Positions 1-5,649 of a stretch of DNA of 8,501 bases are shown piece after piece. A program made the translations under genes and the position numbers. The DNA is from Giesbergeria sp. (GTDB lineage Bacteria; Pseudomonadota; Gammaproteobacteria; Burkholderiales; Burkholderiaceae_C). Where the stretch lies: positions 1 through 8,501 of the forward strand of contig JAUYGP010000177.1 of assembly GCA_030690515.1 (NCBI GenBank), given 5' to 3'. The notes beneath the pieces are model-generated. The model was not told where the DNA came from and made no database searches. It worked only from the letters and a program-made list of their open reading frames with translations. Every line of letters begins with the position of its first letter. The stretch's first letter is position 1.

Positions 1-313
1 CGGCTTCGGCCCCGTCCGCCGCCAGTTCCCGGCGGCGTGGGACGTGGGCGCGCTGACCGCGCGCATCCAGCAGCTGGCCCTGCACCTCTTCTCCAGCCAC
101 GTGGTGCAGTTTCGCCAGCACGTGGCGGTGGCAGTGGCGGCGGGCGCGGCGCCCGCCGGGACCGTGGTCTTCGGCAACCAGCCGTCGCCCACGCTGCGCC
201 GCGCGCTGCTGAACCTGCTGTACAACTCGTCCAAGTTCACGCACGCCGGCGCCATCGAGCTGCGCGTGCTGGTCACGGACACGGCCGAGGGGCTGGACGA
301 GGCGCTGCTGCGC
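1..313 (+). pseudogene. Histidine kinase fragment (HATPase N-box region), truncated
   Basis: The frame is open from base 2 and reads as the region before and including the start of a sensor kinase ATP-binding domain. The segment LRRALLNLLYNSSKFTHAG (194-250) matches the N box of HATPase_c domains, in which the Asn residues bind Mg-ATP; the N box itself is at 212-241 and is followed by a beta strand, IELRVLV. The usual G1 (DxGxG) and G2 (GxGLGL) boxes never appear in any forward frame after about base 313, so the ATP lid is missing. The same frame then stays open until base 952, but only by running antisense through the next gene and into the tRNA, which looks like read-through rather than protein. 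The segment is more GC-rich than its neighbours. I read it as the remnant of a kinase cut by deletion or rearrangement. The 5' part lies outside the window, and a sequencing or assembly fault at the junction is also possible. Confidence 0.5.
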
Positions 314-364
314 CCGCTGCAGGGCGGGAGTCAGGGGCGCGGCCGCAGCCAGGGGTGCGCGGGA

Positions 365-811
365 TCAGCGCGCGGGGGTGGCGTCGGTCTCGAAGCGGTA
401 GTTGCGCAGCACTGTGTCGCTGCCCTTGCGCGGCTGTGCGGCCTCGCTGTTGCTCAGAATCCAGGCAGAGATCAGCATGCCCGTGCTGTTCTCGATGAGG
501 TAGTTCACGGTGAATTGCTGGCCCTTGATCGTGTGCATCATCACCAGGGTGTTCTGCGGGCTGAACAGGCGCATGCCGGGCGCCATGCGGATGGTGCGGC
601 CATTGATCTCGGCATCGGAGGCCCCCGTAATCACCAGCGAACCGCGCAGCGCCGCATCGGGGAAGTTGCGCATGCCGCTCATCGAGCCTTGCACCGTGCC
701 TTGTGCGGCAGCGGGTGCGATGGCCAACGGGCCCGCAGCGCACAGCGCGGTCAACACAAGCGCCCCCAGGCGGGGACGAGAAAAGGAAAGGGCGGTCCGG
801 CAGCGGTTCAT
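365..811 (-). CDS. Small exported protein of unknown function
   Basis: I do not recognise a named family. The protein (148 aa from this start) begins with a basic stretch, MNRCRTALSFSRPRLGA, then a hydrophobic core LVLTALCAAGPLAIA and an APAAAQ cleavage site, so it is very probably exported by Sec. The mature part is about 110 residues, without Cys, and predicted mostly beta: it contains SLVITGASDAEINGRTIRM, APGMRLFSPQNTLV and FTVNYLIENSTGMLISAWIL. The pattern NGRxIRMAPGxRLxxxxN then VNYxxxxxTGxxxxxWIL resembles small periplasmic hypothetical proteins I associate with Burkholderiales, but this is from memory. Start choice: an ATG at 820 is also possible, but the ATG at 811 has GGA eight bases upstream. 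Longer in-frame starts up to 895 fall inside the tRNA terminator and upstream of a TAAAAT box, and are unlikely. It is transcribed away from the tRNA, on the same strand. Confidence 0.75.
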   Translation of the reverse strand: MNRCRTALSFSRPRLGALVLTALCAAGPLAIAPAAAQGTVQGSMSGMRNFPDAALRGSLVITGASDAEINGRTIRMAPGMRLFSPQNTLVMMHTIKGQQFTVNYLIENSTGMLISAWILSNSEAAQPRKGSDTVLRNYRFETDATPAR

Positions 812-840
812 GGTGTTCATCCAGGGGCTGTGAAAGCGCA

Positions 841-846
841 ATTTTA
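841..846 (-). promoter_or_regulatory. Candidate -10 box for the small exported protein gene
   Basis: The minus strand reads TAAAAT here, one mismatch from the sigma-70 -10 consensus. It lies about 20-30 bases upstream of the ATGs at 820 and 811, giving a short leader. It follows the tRNA terminator, so the small gene needs its own promoter. No good TTGACA-like hexamer is seen at 16-18 bases spacing; TTGGGT is about 20 bases upstream. Tentative. Confidence 0.35.
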
Positions 847-870
847 CGGGCGCCTGCGTTGCGTGCACCC

Positions 871-903
871 AAAGAAAAACCCACAGTGTTGCCACTGTGG
901 GTT
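871..903 (-). terminator. Rho-independent terminator after the tRNA
   Basis: On the minus strand an 11-bp perfect stem, AACCCACAGTG paired with CACTGTGGGTT, closes a GCAA tetraloop and runs into TTTCTTT. The stem begins five bases after the encoded CCA end of the tRNA. It is a textbook intrinsic terminator for the tRNA transcript and would also end any message reading through from the enoyl-CoA hydratase gene. Confidence 0.9.
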
Positions 904-908
904 CAATG

Positions 909-985
909 TGGTGGTGATAGGTGGATTTGAACCACCGACATCAGCATTATGAATGCTGCGCTCTAACCAACTGAGCTATATCACC
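909..985 (-). tRNA. tRNA-Met(CAT), elongator type (tRNA-Ile2 not excluded)
   Basis: The minus strand folds into a complete 77-nt cloverleaf with encoded CCA. The acceptor stem is GGTGATA paired with TATCACC, discriminator A. The D arm is GCTC/GAGC around AGTTGGTTA. The anticodon stem is CAGCA/TGCTG with loop TTCATAA, so the anticodon is CAT (bases 949-951 on the plus strand). The T arm is GGTGG/CCACC with loop TTCAAAT. All stems pair fully. The anticodon stem lacks the three G:C pairs typical of initiator tRNA and the first acceptor pair is G:C, so it is not fMet. A CAT anticodon also occurs in tRNA-Ile2, where C34 becomes lysidine; the sequence looks more like elongator Met, but I cannot exclude Ile2 by eye. 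The promoter and terminator directly flank the gene. Confidence 0.95.
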
Positions 986-995
986 GACGACCGAA

Positions 996-1001
996 ATTAT
1001 A
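996..1001 (-). promoter_or_regulatory. Consensus -10 box of the tRNA promoter
   Basis: The minus strand reads TATAAT, a perfect sigma-70 -10 hexamer, ending 10 bases before the tRNA 5' end. This predicts a leader of only a few bases for RNase P to remove. The -35 region would lie inside the 3' end of the enoyl-CoA hydratase gene. Only a poor match (TTCTCG at 18-base spacing) is seen there, so strength may come from other elements. Confidence 0.65.
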
Positions 1002-1010
1002 GAACAGTTT

Positions 1011-1790
1011 TTATTGGTGCGAGAAGTTCGCTTTGCGTTTGTTCACGAAAGCATCCATGCCTTCTTTCTGGTCGCTGGTGGCGAACAGGGCGTGGAACAA
1101 GCGGCGCTCGAACATCACGCCGTCGGACAGGCCGCTTTCAAAGGCGCGGTTCACCGATTCCTTGGCCGCCATTACGGCGATCTGCGAGAAGTCGGCAATG
1201 ATCAGGGCGGCGCCCAGGGCCTCTTCCATCATTTTCTCGAAAGGCACGACACGGCTGACCAGGCCTGCGCGTTCGGCCTCCTGGGCGTCCATCATGCGGC
1301 CGGTCAGGGCCATGTCCATGGCCTTGGCCTTGCCCACGGCGCGCGGCAGGCGCTGCGTGCCACCGGCACCCGGAATCACGCCGAGCTTGATCTCGGGCTG
1401 GCCAAACTTGGCGGTGTCGGCGGCGATGATGAAGTCGCACATCATGGCCAGCTCACAGCCACCGCCCAGTGCAAAACCGCTCACGGCGGCGATCACGGGC
1501 TTGCGGATGCTGCGGATGGTTTCCCAGTTGCGCGTGATGTAGTCGCCTTTGTAGGCATCGGCAAAACTGTACTTGGCCATGGCACCGATGTCGGCCCCGG
1601 CGGCAAAGGCGCGTTCGCTGCCGGTGATGATGACGCAGCCGATCTTGTCGTCCGCATCAAAGGCCTTGAGGGCCTGGCCCATTTCGTCCATGAGCTGGTC
1701 GTTCAGCGCATTGAGCTGCTTGGGGCGGTTGAGGGTGATGATGCCGACCTTTTCGGCTTCGGTGCGGACTTCAATGACTTCGTAGGCCAT
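1011..1790 (-). CDS. Enoyl-CoA hydratase (short-chain, crotonase family)
   Basis: This enzyme probably hydrates trans-2-enoyl-CoA to 3-hydroxyacyl-CoA in cytosolic fatty-acid beta-oxidation. The 259-aa length is typical of single-domain hydratases. The crotonase signature is intact: RPKQLNALN near the N terminus, AFAAGADIGAM (61-71) forming part of the oxyanion hole, and ALGGGCELAMMCD (107-119) with the first catalytic Glu at E113. QPEIKLGVIPGAGGTQRL (131-148) carries the second catalytic Glu at E133. Both glutamates of true hydratases are present, which argues against an isomerase or decarboxylase with only one. The start at 1790 has a strong ribosome site, CAGGAGA, seven bases upstream. The frame stays open upstream to 2108, but that part is antisense-like noise overlapping the peptidase gene. 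It lies 56 bases after the peptidase gene and ends 25 bases before the tRNA. Close homologues include ECHS1-like and PaaF-like enzymes; the exact substrate cannot be read from sequence. Confidence 0.93.
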   Translation of the reverse strand: MAYEVIEVRTEAEKVGIITLNRPKQLNALNDQLMDEMGQALKAFDADDKIGCVIITGSERAFAAGADIGAMAKYSFADAYKGDYITRNWETIRSIRKPVIAAVSGFALGGGCELAMMCDFIIAADTAKFGQPEIKLGVIPGAGGTQRLPRAVGKAKAMDMALTGRMMDAQEAERAGLVSRVVPFEKMMEEALGAALIIADFSQIAVMAAKESVNRAFESGLSDGVMFERRLFHALFATSDQKEGMDAFVNKRKANFSHQ

Positions 1791-1846
1791 GGTGTTCTCC
1801 TGTAGTAAATAAAACGATATCCCGGGCACCGGCAGTGCGGGGCCGA

Positions 1847-3661
1847 TCAAAGACCATCGAGCCAGCGCGTGGCGCGGGCTGCGTCGGCGATGGTGAGCGA
1901 CACGGTGTCGACCACGATGGGCTGTGCGGTGCCCTTGCGGCCTTTGCTGCTTTTGGCGGGCGGGTGGTCTAGCACCAGGGGCAGCCGCAGCAGGCGGCGG
2001 TCGCGGGCCACCAGGGCCGTGACCGCCGTCTCGGTCCCGGCATACAGCGCGATCTCGTCGAGCTTGGCAATGCGCCAGCCTTGGCCCTGCACTTCGATGC
2101 CTATCCATTCGTCGCCTGCGGCCATACCGGCGCGCTCTGCCAGGCCACCGCGCAGCACGGTCTTGACCTGCACTGCCGTGTCTTCGGCCACGCGCAGGCC
2201 CAGGCGCTGGGCGGGTTGGGGGGCTTGCGGCTGGAGGGTGATGCCGTGGGCGGCCAGCAGCGCCTCCAGCGGCAGTTCGCCGGTGCCGTGCACCCAGGCG
2301 TCAATCTCCGTGTCAAAGGGGCGGCCGCCCAGTTCCTGGAGAACCGCGCGCAGGGCGGCTTCGTCCATGGGGCCGCCGTCCGTGCGCTGCCACAGGGCGC
2401 GCATCACATCGTCCAGCGTGCAGTGGCCCTCGGCGCGCAGCGCAAGGTCGAGGCACAGTGCCACGAGCGCGCCCTTGGTGTAGTAACTGACGGTGGCGTT
2501 GGGGGTGTTTTCGTCCTGGCGGTAGAACTTGACCCAGGCATCAAAGCTGGCCTGGGCCACGGTCTGCAGCGTGCGGCCCGGTGTCTGCAGTACCTGCTGG
2601 ATGGTTTTGGTCAGCAGCTTGAGGTAGCTGGCATGGTCGATGAGTCCGGCGCGGCGCAGCAGCAGGTCGTCGTAGTAGCTGGTGAAGCCTTCGAAGAACC
2701 ACAGCAGTTGTGTGTAGTTCTCCTGCGCGTAGTCGTAGCGGGCGAACTCTGCGGGGCGCAGGCGCTTGACGTTCCAGGCGTGAAAATACTCGTGGCTGAT
2801 GAGCCCGAGCAGGGTGGTGTAGCCCTCGCCCACCGCAGGCGTGGTGGTGCGCGGCAGGTCGCGCCGGGCGCAGATCAGGGCCGTGGAGTTGCGGTGCTCC
2901 AACCCGCCATAGCCGTCATGCACCACGTTGAGCATGAACAGGTAGTTCTTGAAGGGCGGCTTGCCCTTGCCGTGCCACAGGCGCATGGCCGCTTCGCAGA
3001 TCTTGCGGGTGTCGGCCAGCAGCCGCTTGCCGTCAAACGACGCGGCGGCGCCTGCCACCACAAAGCGGTGCGCCGCGCCACCGGCGGTGAAGCGCGCGCT
3101 CCAGAAGGCGCCCATTTCCACCGGGCAGTCGGCCAGGGTGTCGTAGTCATCGGCGCGGTAGCGGCCAAAGCCCCGGCGATCCACTTTCAAAGGAAAAAGA
3201 GCTGTAGCGCACGACCACTGTGCGCTGTCAGCTATTTTTTCAGGAGCGACAATATCAATGGTGCAGGGCTGCTCGGTGTGTCCCTCGGCGCGCAGGCACA
3301 GGCTGGTGGCATTGAAGAAGCCGCGCGCGGCGTCCAGCCAGGCGGTGCGTACCGAGGCGTCGCAGGCATACACCGCGTAGCGCAGCACCAGTGGCTTGCC
3401 GGGCTGGCACGTAGCCAGCCAGCGGTGCTTGTCGAGTTGCTGCAGTGCCACCGCCTGCCTGCCCTGGTGGGCCTGCAGGTTCTGCAGGTTTTTGGAAAAC
3501 TCGCGCACCAGGTAGCTGCCCGGTATCCACACGGGCAGCGCCAGTTCCTGCTGTGATGCAGGCCGGGCCACGGTGAGCGTGACGTGGAACAGGTGCTGGT
3601 GCGGGTCCGGGGCTTCGATGCGGTAGTGCACCGCAGCGGCGGTGGAGCGTGCGTTGGCCAT
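1847..3661 (-). CDS. M61-family metallopeptidase with C-terminal PDZ domain (glycyl aminopeptidase-like)
   Basis: This is a zinc peptidase of family M61, whose characterised member in Sphingomonas removes N-terminal Gly and Ala. The protein has 604 aa, normal for the family. The N-terminal beta domain begins VHYRIEAPDPHQHLFHVTL, and IPGSYLVREFSKN (46-58) is a strongly conserved family block. The catalytic core has GYGGLEHRNST (250-260) and the zinc motif HEYFH (H290, E291, H294) followed by AWNVKRLRP. The third ligand is most likely E324 in WFFEGFTSYY. A PDZ-like domain occupies about 484-560 (RLGLRV, then GGLAERAGMAAGDEWIGI). No signal peptide is visible, so it is probably cytoplasmic. It starts 21 bases after the dsbC stop, and no clear ribosome site precedes the ATG, which suggests translational coupling. 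Residues 142-159 appear to be encoded by an inserted palindromic repeat (3185-3240). Active-site residues are unaffected, so the gene is probably functional. Confidence 0.92.
   Translation of the reverse strand: MANARSTAAAVHYRIEAPDPHQHLFHVTLTVARPASQQELALPVWIPGSYLVREFSKNLQNLQAHQGRQAVALQQLDKHRWLATCQPGKPLVLRYAVYACDASVRTAWLDAARGFFNATSLCLRAEGHTEQPCTIDIVAPEKIADSAQWSCATALFPLKVDRRGFGRYRADDYDTLADCPVEMGAFWSARFTAGGAAHRFVVAGAAASFDGKRLLADTRKICEAAMRLWHGKGKPPFKNYLFMLNVVHDGYGGLEHRNSTALICARRDLPRTTTPAVGEGYTTLLGLISHEYFHAWNVKRLRPAEFARYDYAQENYTQLLWFFEGFTSYYDDLLLRRAGLIDHASYLKLLTKTIQQVLQTPGRTLQTVAQASFDAWVKFYRQDENTPNATVSYYTKGALVALCLDLALRAEGHCTLDDVMRALWQRTDGGPMDEAALRAVLQELGGRPFDTEIDAWVHGTGELPLEALLAAHGITLQPQAPQPAQRLGLRVAEDTAVQVKTVLRGGLAERAGMAAGDEWIGIEVQGQGWRIAKLDEIALYAGTETAVTALVARDRRLLRLPLVLDHPPAKSSKGRKGTAQPIVVDTVSLTIADAARATRWLDGL
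3185..3240. repeat. Comamonadaceae-type short palindromic repeat inside the M61 peptidase gene
   Basis: The core at 3200-3233 is an imperfect palindrome: AGCTGTAGCGCAC, a GACCACT loop, then GTGCGCTGTCAGCT. It is flanked by an A-rich run (AGGAAAAAG) on one side and ATTTTTT on the other. The layout, AGCTGxxAGCGC...GCGCTxxAGCTATTTTT, resembles a short interspersed repeat I recall from Acidovorax and relatives. Here it sits in frame and encodes about IADSAQWSCATALFPLK. From memory, M61 homologues have a shorter loop before the GFGRYRADDYD block. Local base composition (A/T runs) also differs from the flanking coding sequence. The palindrome is directly seen; membership in the repeat family is from memory. 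Confidence 0.65.
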
Positions 3662-3682
3662 GGGCGGTGCGGGCGCGGGGTG

Positions 3683-4399
3683 TCAGTTGCTGGCGGTCGG
3701 CTCGCCCAGGCGTTTTTCGACGTCCTTGGCCGGGATGGCGCCGGGCACGCGGCTGCCATCGGCAAAAATCAGTGTGGGCGTGCCGGTGATCTTGTACTTT
3801 TTGCCGAAGGCCAAGTTGCGTTGCAGGGCGCTGGTGTCGCAGGTGGCGGCTGTGGGCGCCTTGTCGCGCACCATATAGTCCTCCCACGCAGCTGCGCGGT
3901 CTTTGGCGCACCAGATGTTGCGCGATTTCTCGGCAGAGTCGGGGCTAAGGATGGGGTAGAGGAACAGGTAGACGGTGACGTTGTCGACGTTCTGCATATC
4001 GCGCTCGAAGCGCTTGCAGTAGCCGCAGTTGGGGTCTTCAAACACCGCCAGCTTGCGCTTGCCATCACCGCGCACGATGGTGAAAGCGTCCTTGAACGGC
4101 AGCGCTGCAAAATCCACGGCCGAGAGCTTGTTGATGCGGTCTTCGGTCAGGTTGCGGCGGGCTCGGGTATCGATCAACTCCCCCTGGATCAGGTAGTTGC
4201 CCTTGGCGTCGGTGTAGAAGATGTCGGTGCCGATGCGCACCTCGTACAGGCCGGGCATGGCGGTGGGCTGGACCTCATCGATCTTTTCCATTTGCGGAAT
4301 ACGCTCGGCCAGTGTCTTGCGGATGGCGGCTTCTTGGGCGGTGGCGGACAGGCTCAGGGTCAGTGCGGCGGCGGCGAGCAGGGTGGGGATCAGTTGCAT
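3683..4399 (-). CDS. dsbC: Thiol:disulfide isomerase DsbC (periplasmic)
   Basis: DsbC rearranges wrong disulfides in periplasmic proteins and is kept reduced by DsbD. The 238-aa protein has a signal peptide (MQLIPTLLAAAALTLSLSATA, cleavage near residue 21). A dimerisation domain follows at about 22-90 (IRKTLAERIPQMEKIDEVQP, then YEVRIGTDIFYTDAKGNYLI). A thioredoxin-like domain contains VFEDPNCGYCKRF with the active CGYC at 125-128. The cis-Pro loop is TGTPTLIFADG (205-215), with T207-P208 as in DsbC. A second Cys pair, C164 and C187, matches the structural disulfide of E. coli DsbC. The start at 4399 gives a complete signal peptide, although the ribosome site is weak. It lies between the UbiH-like gene (61 bases upstream, with a hairpin in the gap) and the peptidase gene (21 bases downstream), so cotranscription is likely. 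DsbG is the alternative, but the dimer-domain pattern and CGYC motif favour DsbC. Confidence 0.93.
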   Translation of the reverse strand: MQLIPTLLAAAALTLSLSATAQEAAIRKTLAERIPQMEKIDEVQPTAMPGLYEVRIGTDIFYTDAKGNYLIQGELIDTRARRNLTEDRINKLSAVDFAALPFKDAFTIVRGDGKRKLAVFEDPNCGYCKRFERDMQNVDNVTVYLFLYPILSPDSAEKSRNIWCAKDRAAAWEDYMVRDKAPTAATCDTSALQRNLAFGKKYKITGTPTLIFADGSRVPGAIPAKDVEKRLGEPTASN

Positions 4400-4423
4400 G
4401 GTTCTATTTAAGAGTTCGAGGGG

Positions 4424-4444
4424 CGGCGCAAGGGCGTTGCGCCG
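4424..4444. repeat. Perfect hairpin between the UbiH-like gene and dsbC
   Basis: An 8-bp perfect inverted repeat, CGGCGCAA and TTGCGCCG, surrounds a five-base loop (GGGCG). It fills much of the 61-base gap and, on the minus-strand message, forms about 25 bases ahead of the dsbC ATG. No T run follows on either strand, so it is not a standard intrinsic terminator. It could stabilise or separate the two parts of the transcript, or it could be a chance GC-rich palindrome. Confidence 0.5.
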
Positions 4445-4460
4445 TTGGAGTGCATTGCCT

Positions 4461-5588
4461 TCAGCGCGTTCCCATGGCCTGGCGGGCCATCCAGTCTTTC
4501 AGGGGGCCGCTGTGGTCAAAACCTTTCATGCCCCAGTTGCGCAGCGTCTGCCAAGGGCCCTGCGGGCGTGAAAAAAGCTGGTGCAAGCCATCCGTGGCCA
4601 GACCCATGGGTGCCAGGGCGGTCTTGCGCTGGCGCTCATAGCGGCGCAGCAGCCGCATGTCCGAGACGCTGCGCCAGGCATCGCGCCCGCCCAGCACCTG
4701 GGCCAGCGCCTGGGCGTCGCCCAGGCCCAGGTTGAGGCCCTGACCCGTCAGCGGGTGCACGTTGTGTGCGGCGTCGCCCGCCAGCACCCATGCGGCGACA
4801 GGGTTGGTGGGCAGGGAGCCGCACCAGTGGCGCGCCTGGGCCTGCTGCAGTGGCCAGGTGGCGCGCTCACTGGCCAGCGTCAAGGCCCCTAGCGCGCCCT
4901 GGCTGGCCGCCTGCATGCGCTGGGCAAAGGCATCGGCCTCCAGCGCCAGCAGTTCGGCGGCCTGCGGCGGCGCCACGGACCAGACGACCGCTACGGTGCT
5001 GCCGCCTTCGCCCGAAAGGGGCAGAAAGGCCAGGATGCTGCCGTCCGGCGAGAACCATTGCCGGGCCACCTGGCCGTGTGGTTTTTCGCAAGCCATGCGC
5101 GTGGCAATGGCGTGCTGGGGGTAGGGCGCGGTGTCGAATTCGGCGCCCAGTTCGCTGCGGGTGCGGCTGGCACGGCCCTCGCACACCACGGTGAGCGCGG
5201 CCGGCACGGGGGCCTGCACCAGTTCTACCTGCGGCTGAAAGCGCACGGCGTCCTGCAGGCGGGCCTCCAGCGCGGGCACATCGACAATCCAGGCCAGGGC
5301 CGGTACGCCCTGGGCTGCGGCGTCAAAGTGCACCTCGCCATCCTGGTCGCCCTGCACCCGCATGTGCGTGACCGGCGTCGCGTGCCCGGCGTCGGGCCAG
5401 CTGCGCAGCGATTCCAGCAGCGTGCGCGAGGCGGCGTTCAAGGCATAGGCCCGCACATCGGCCGCCTCTGGGGCTGGTGCGGTGTTGGCGACGAGGGCCA
5501 CGTTCAGCCGCTCGCGGGCCAGCAGCAGTGCCAGGGTGCGGCCCACTACGCCCGCGCCGCGAATACAGATGTCAAAGGATTGCGCCAT
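4461..5588 (-). CDS. UbiH/COQ6-family FAD-dependent hydroxylase
   Basis: This is a flavoprotein monooxygenase of the UbiH/UbiF/VisC/COQ6 group, which hydroxylates the ring of ubiquinone precursors using NAD(P)H and O2 at the inner membrane face. The 375-aa protein starts MAQSFDICIRGAGVVGRTLA with the FAD dinucleotide fold (GAGVVG, 11-16). The second FAD signature is at about 268-289: AGDAAHNVHPLTGQGLNLGL, the most diagnostic block of the family. The middle motif, usually a DG pair in VGADGxxSxxR, reads VVCEGRASRTR here, and the stretch before it is short. A gene call extending to 5717 would overlap the divergent MOSC gene; the ATG at 5588 fits the family N terminus but has no close ribosome site. 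It is the first gene of the minus-strand run (hydroxylase, dsbC, M61 peptidase). Which ring position it attacks cannot be decided; some Burkholderiales carry several paralogues. Confidence 0.85.
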   Translation of the reverse strand: MAQSFDICIRGAGVVGRTLALLLARERLNVALVANTAPAPEAADVRAYALNAASRTLLESLRSWPDAGHATPVTHMRVQGDQDGEVHFDAAAQGVPALAWIVDVPALEARLQDAVRFQPQVELVQAPVPAALTVVCEGRASRTRSELGAEFDTAPYPQHAIATRMACEKPHGQVARQWFSPDGSILAFLPLSGEGGSTVAVVWSVAPPQAAELLALEADAFAQRMQAASQGALGALTLASERATWPLQQAQARHWCGSLPTNPVAAWVLAGDAAHNVHPLTGQGLNLGLGDAQALAQVLGGRDAWRSVSDMRLLRRYERQRKTALAPMGLATDGLHQLFSRPQGPWQTLRNWGMKGFDHSGPLKDWMARQAMGTR

Positions 5589-5649
5589 CCGGGCATTGTA
5601 GGAGGCCCGCTCCTGAGGGGTATGCTTGCAGGCTTTGTCCCTGTTTGCG

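Noticed and set aside
821..895. An upstream start (895) for the small exported protein
   Set aside because: The ATG lies in the tRNA terminator hairpin and upstream of a likely -10 box; the downstream start gives a proper signal peptide.
44..952. A 302-codon plus-strand frame as a complete kinase-related protein
   Set aside because: Only the first part is kinase-like. From about 313 it is antisense to the exported-protein gene and then runs through the terminator into the tRNA, so it is treated as read-through after a truncated fragment.
1791..1846. A terminator or private promoter between the peptidase and hydratase genes
   Set aside because: Only a weak GCAC/GTGC pairing and a T-rich patch are visible; neither a convincing stem with T-run nor a paired -35/-10 can be made out.
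1791..2108. An N-terminal extension of the enoyl-CoA hydratase to a start at 2108
   Set aside because: The extension overlaps the end of the peptidase gene, has no family similarity, and the ATG at 1790 has a strong ribosome site and the expected N terminus.
2081..3556. A 491-codon plus-strand open frame through the peptidase gene
   Set aside because: It is antisense to a gene with clear M61 motifs; its length reflects GC-rich codon use and its translation shows no recognisable domain.
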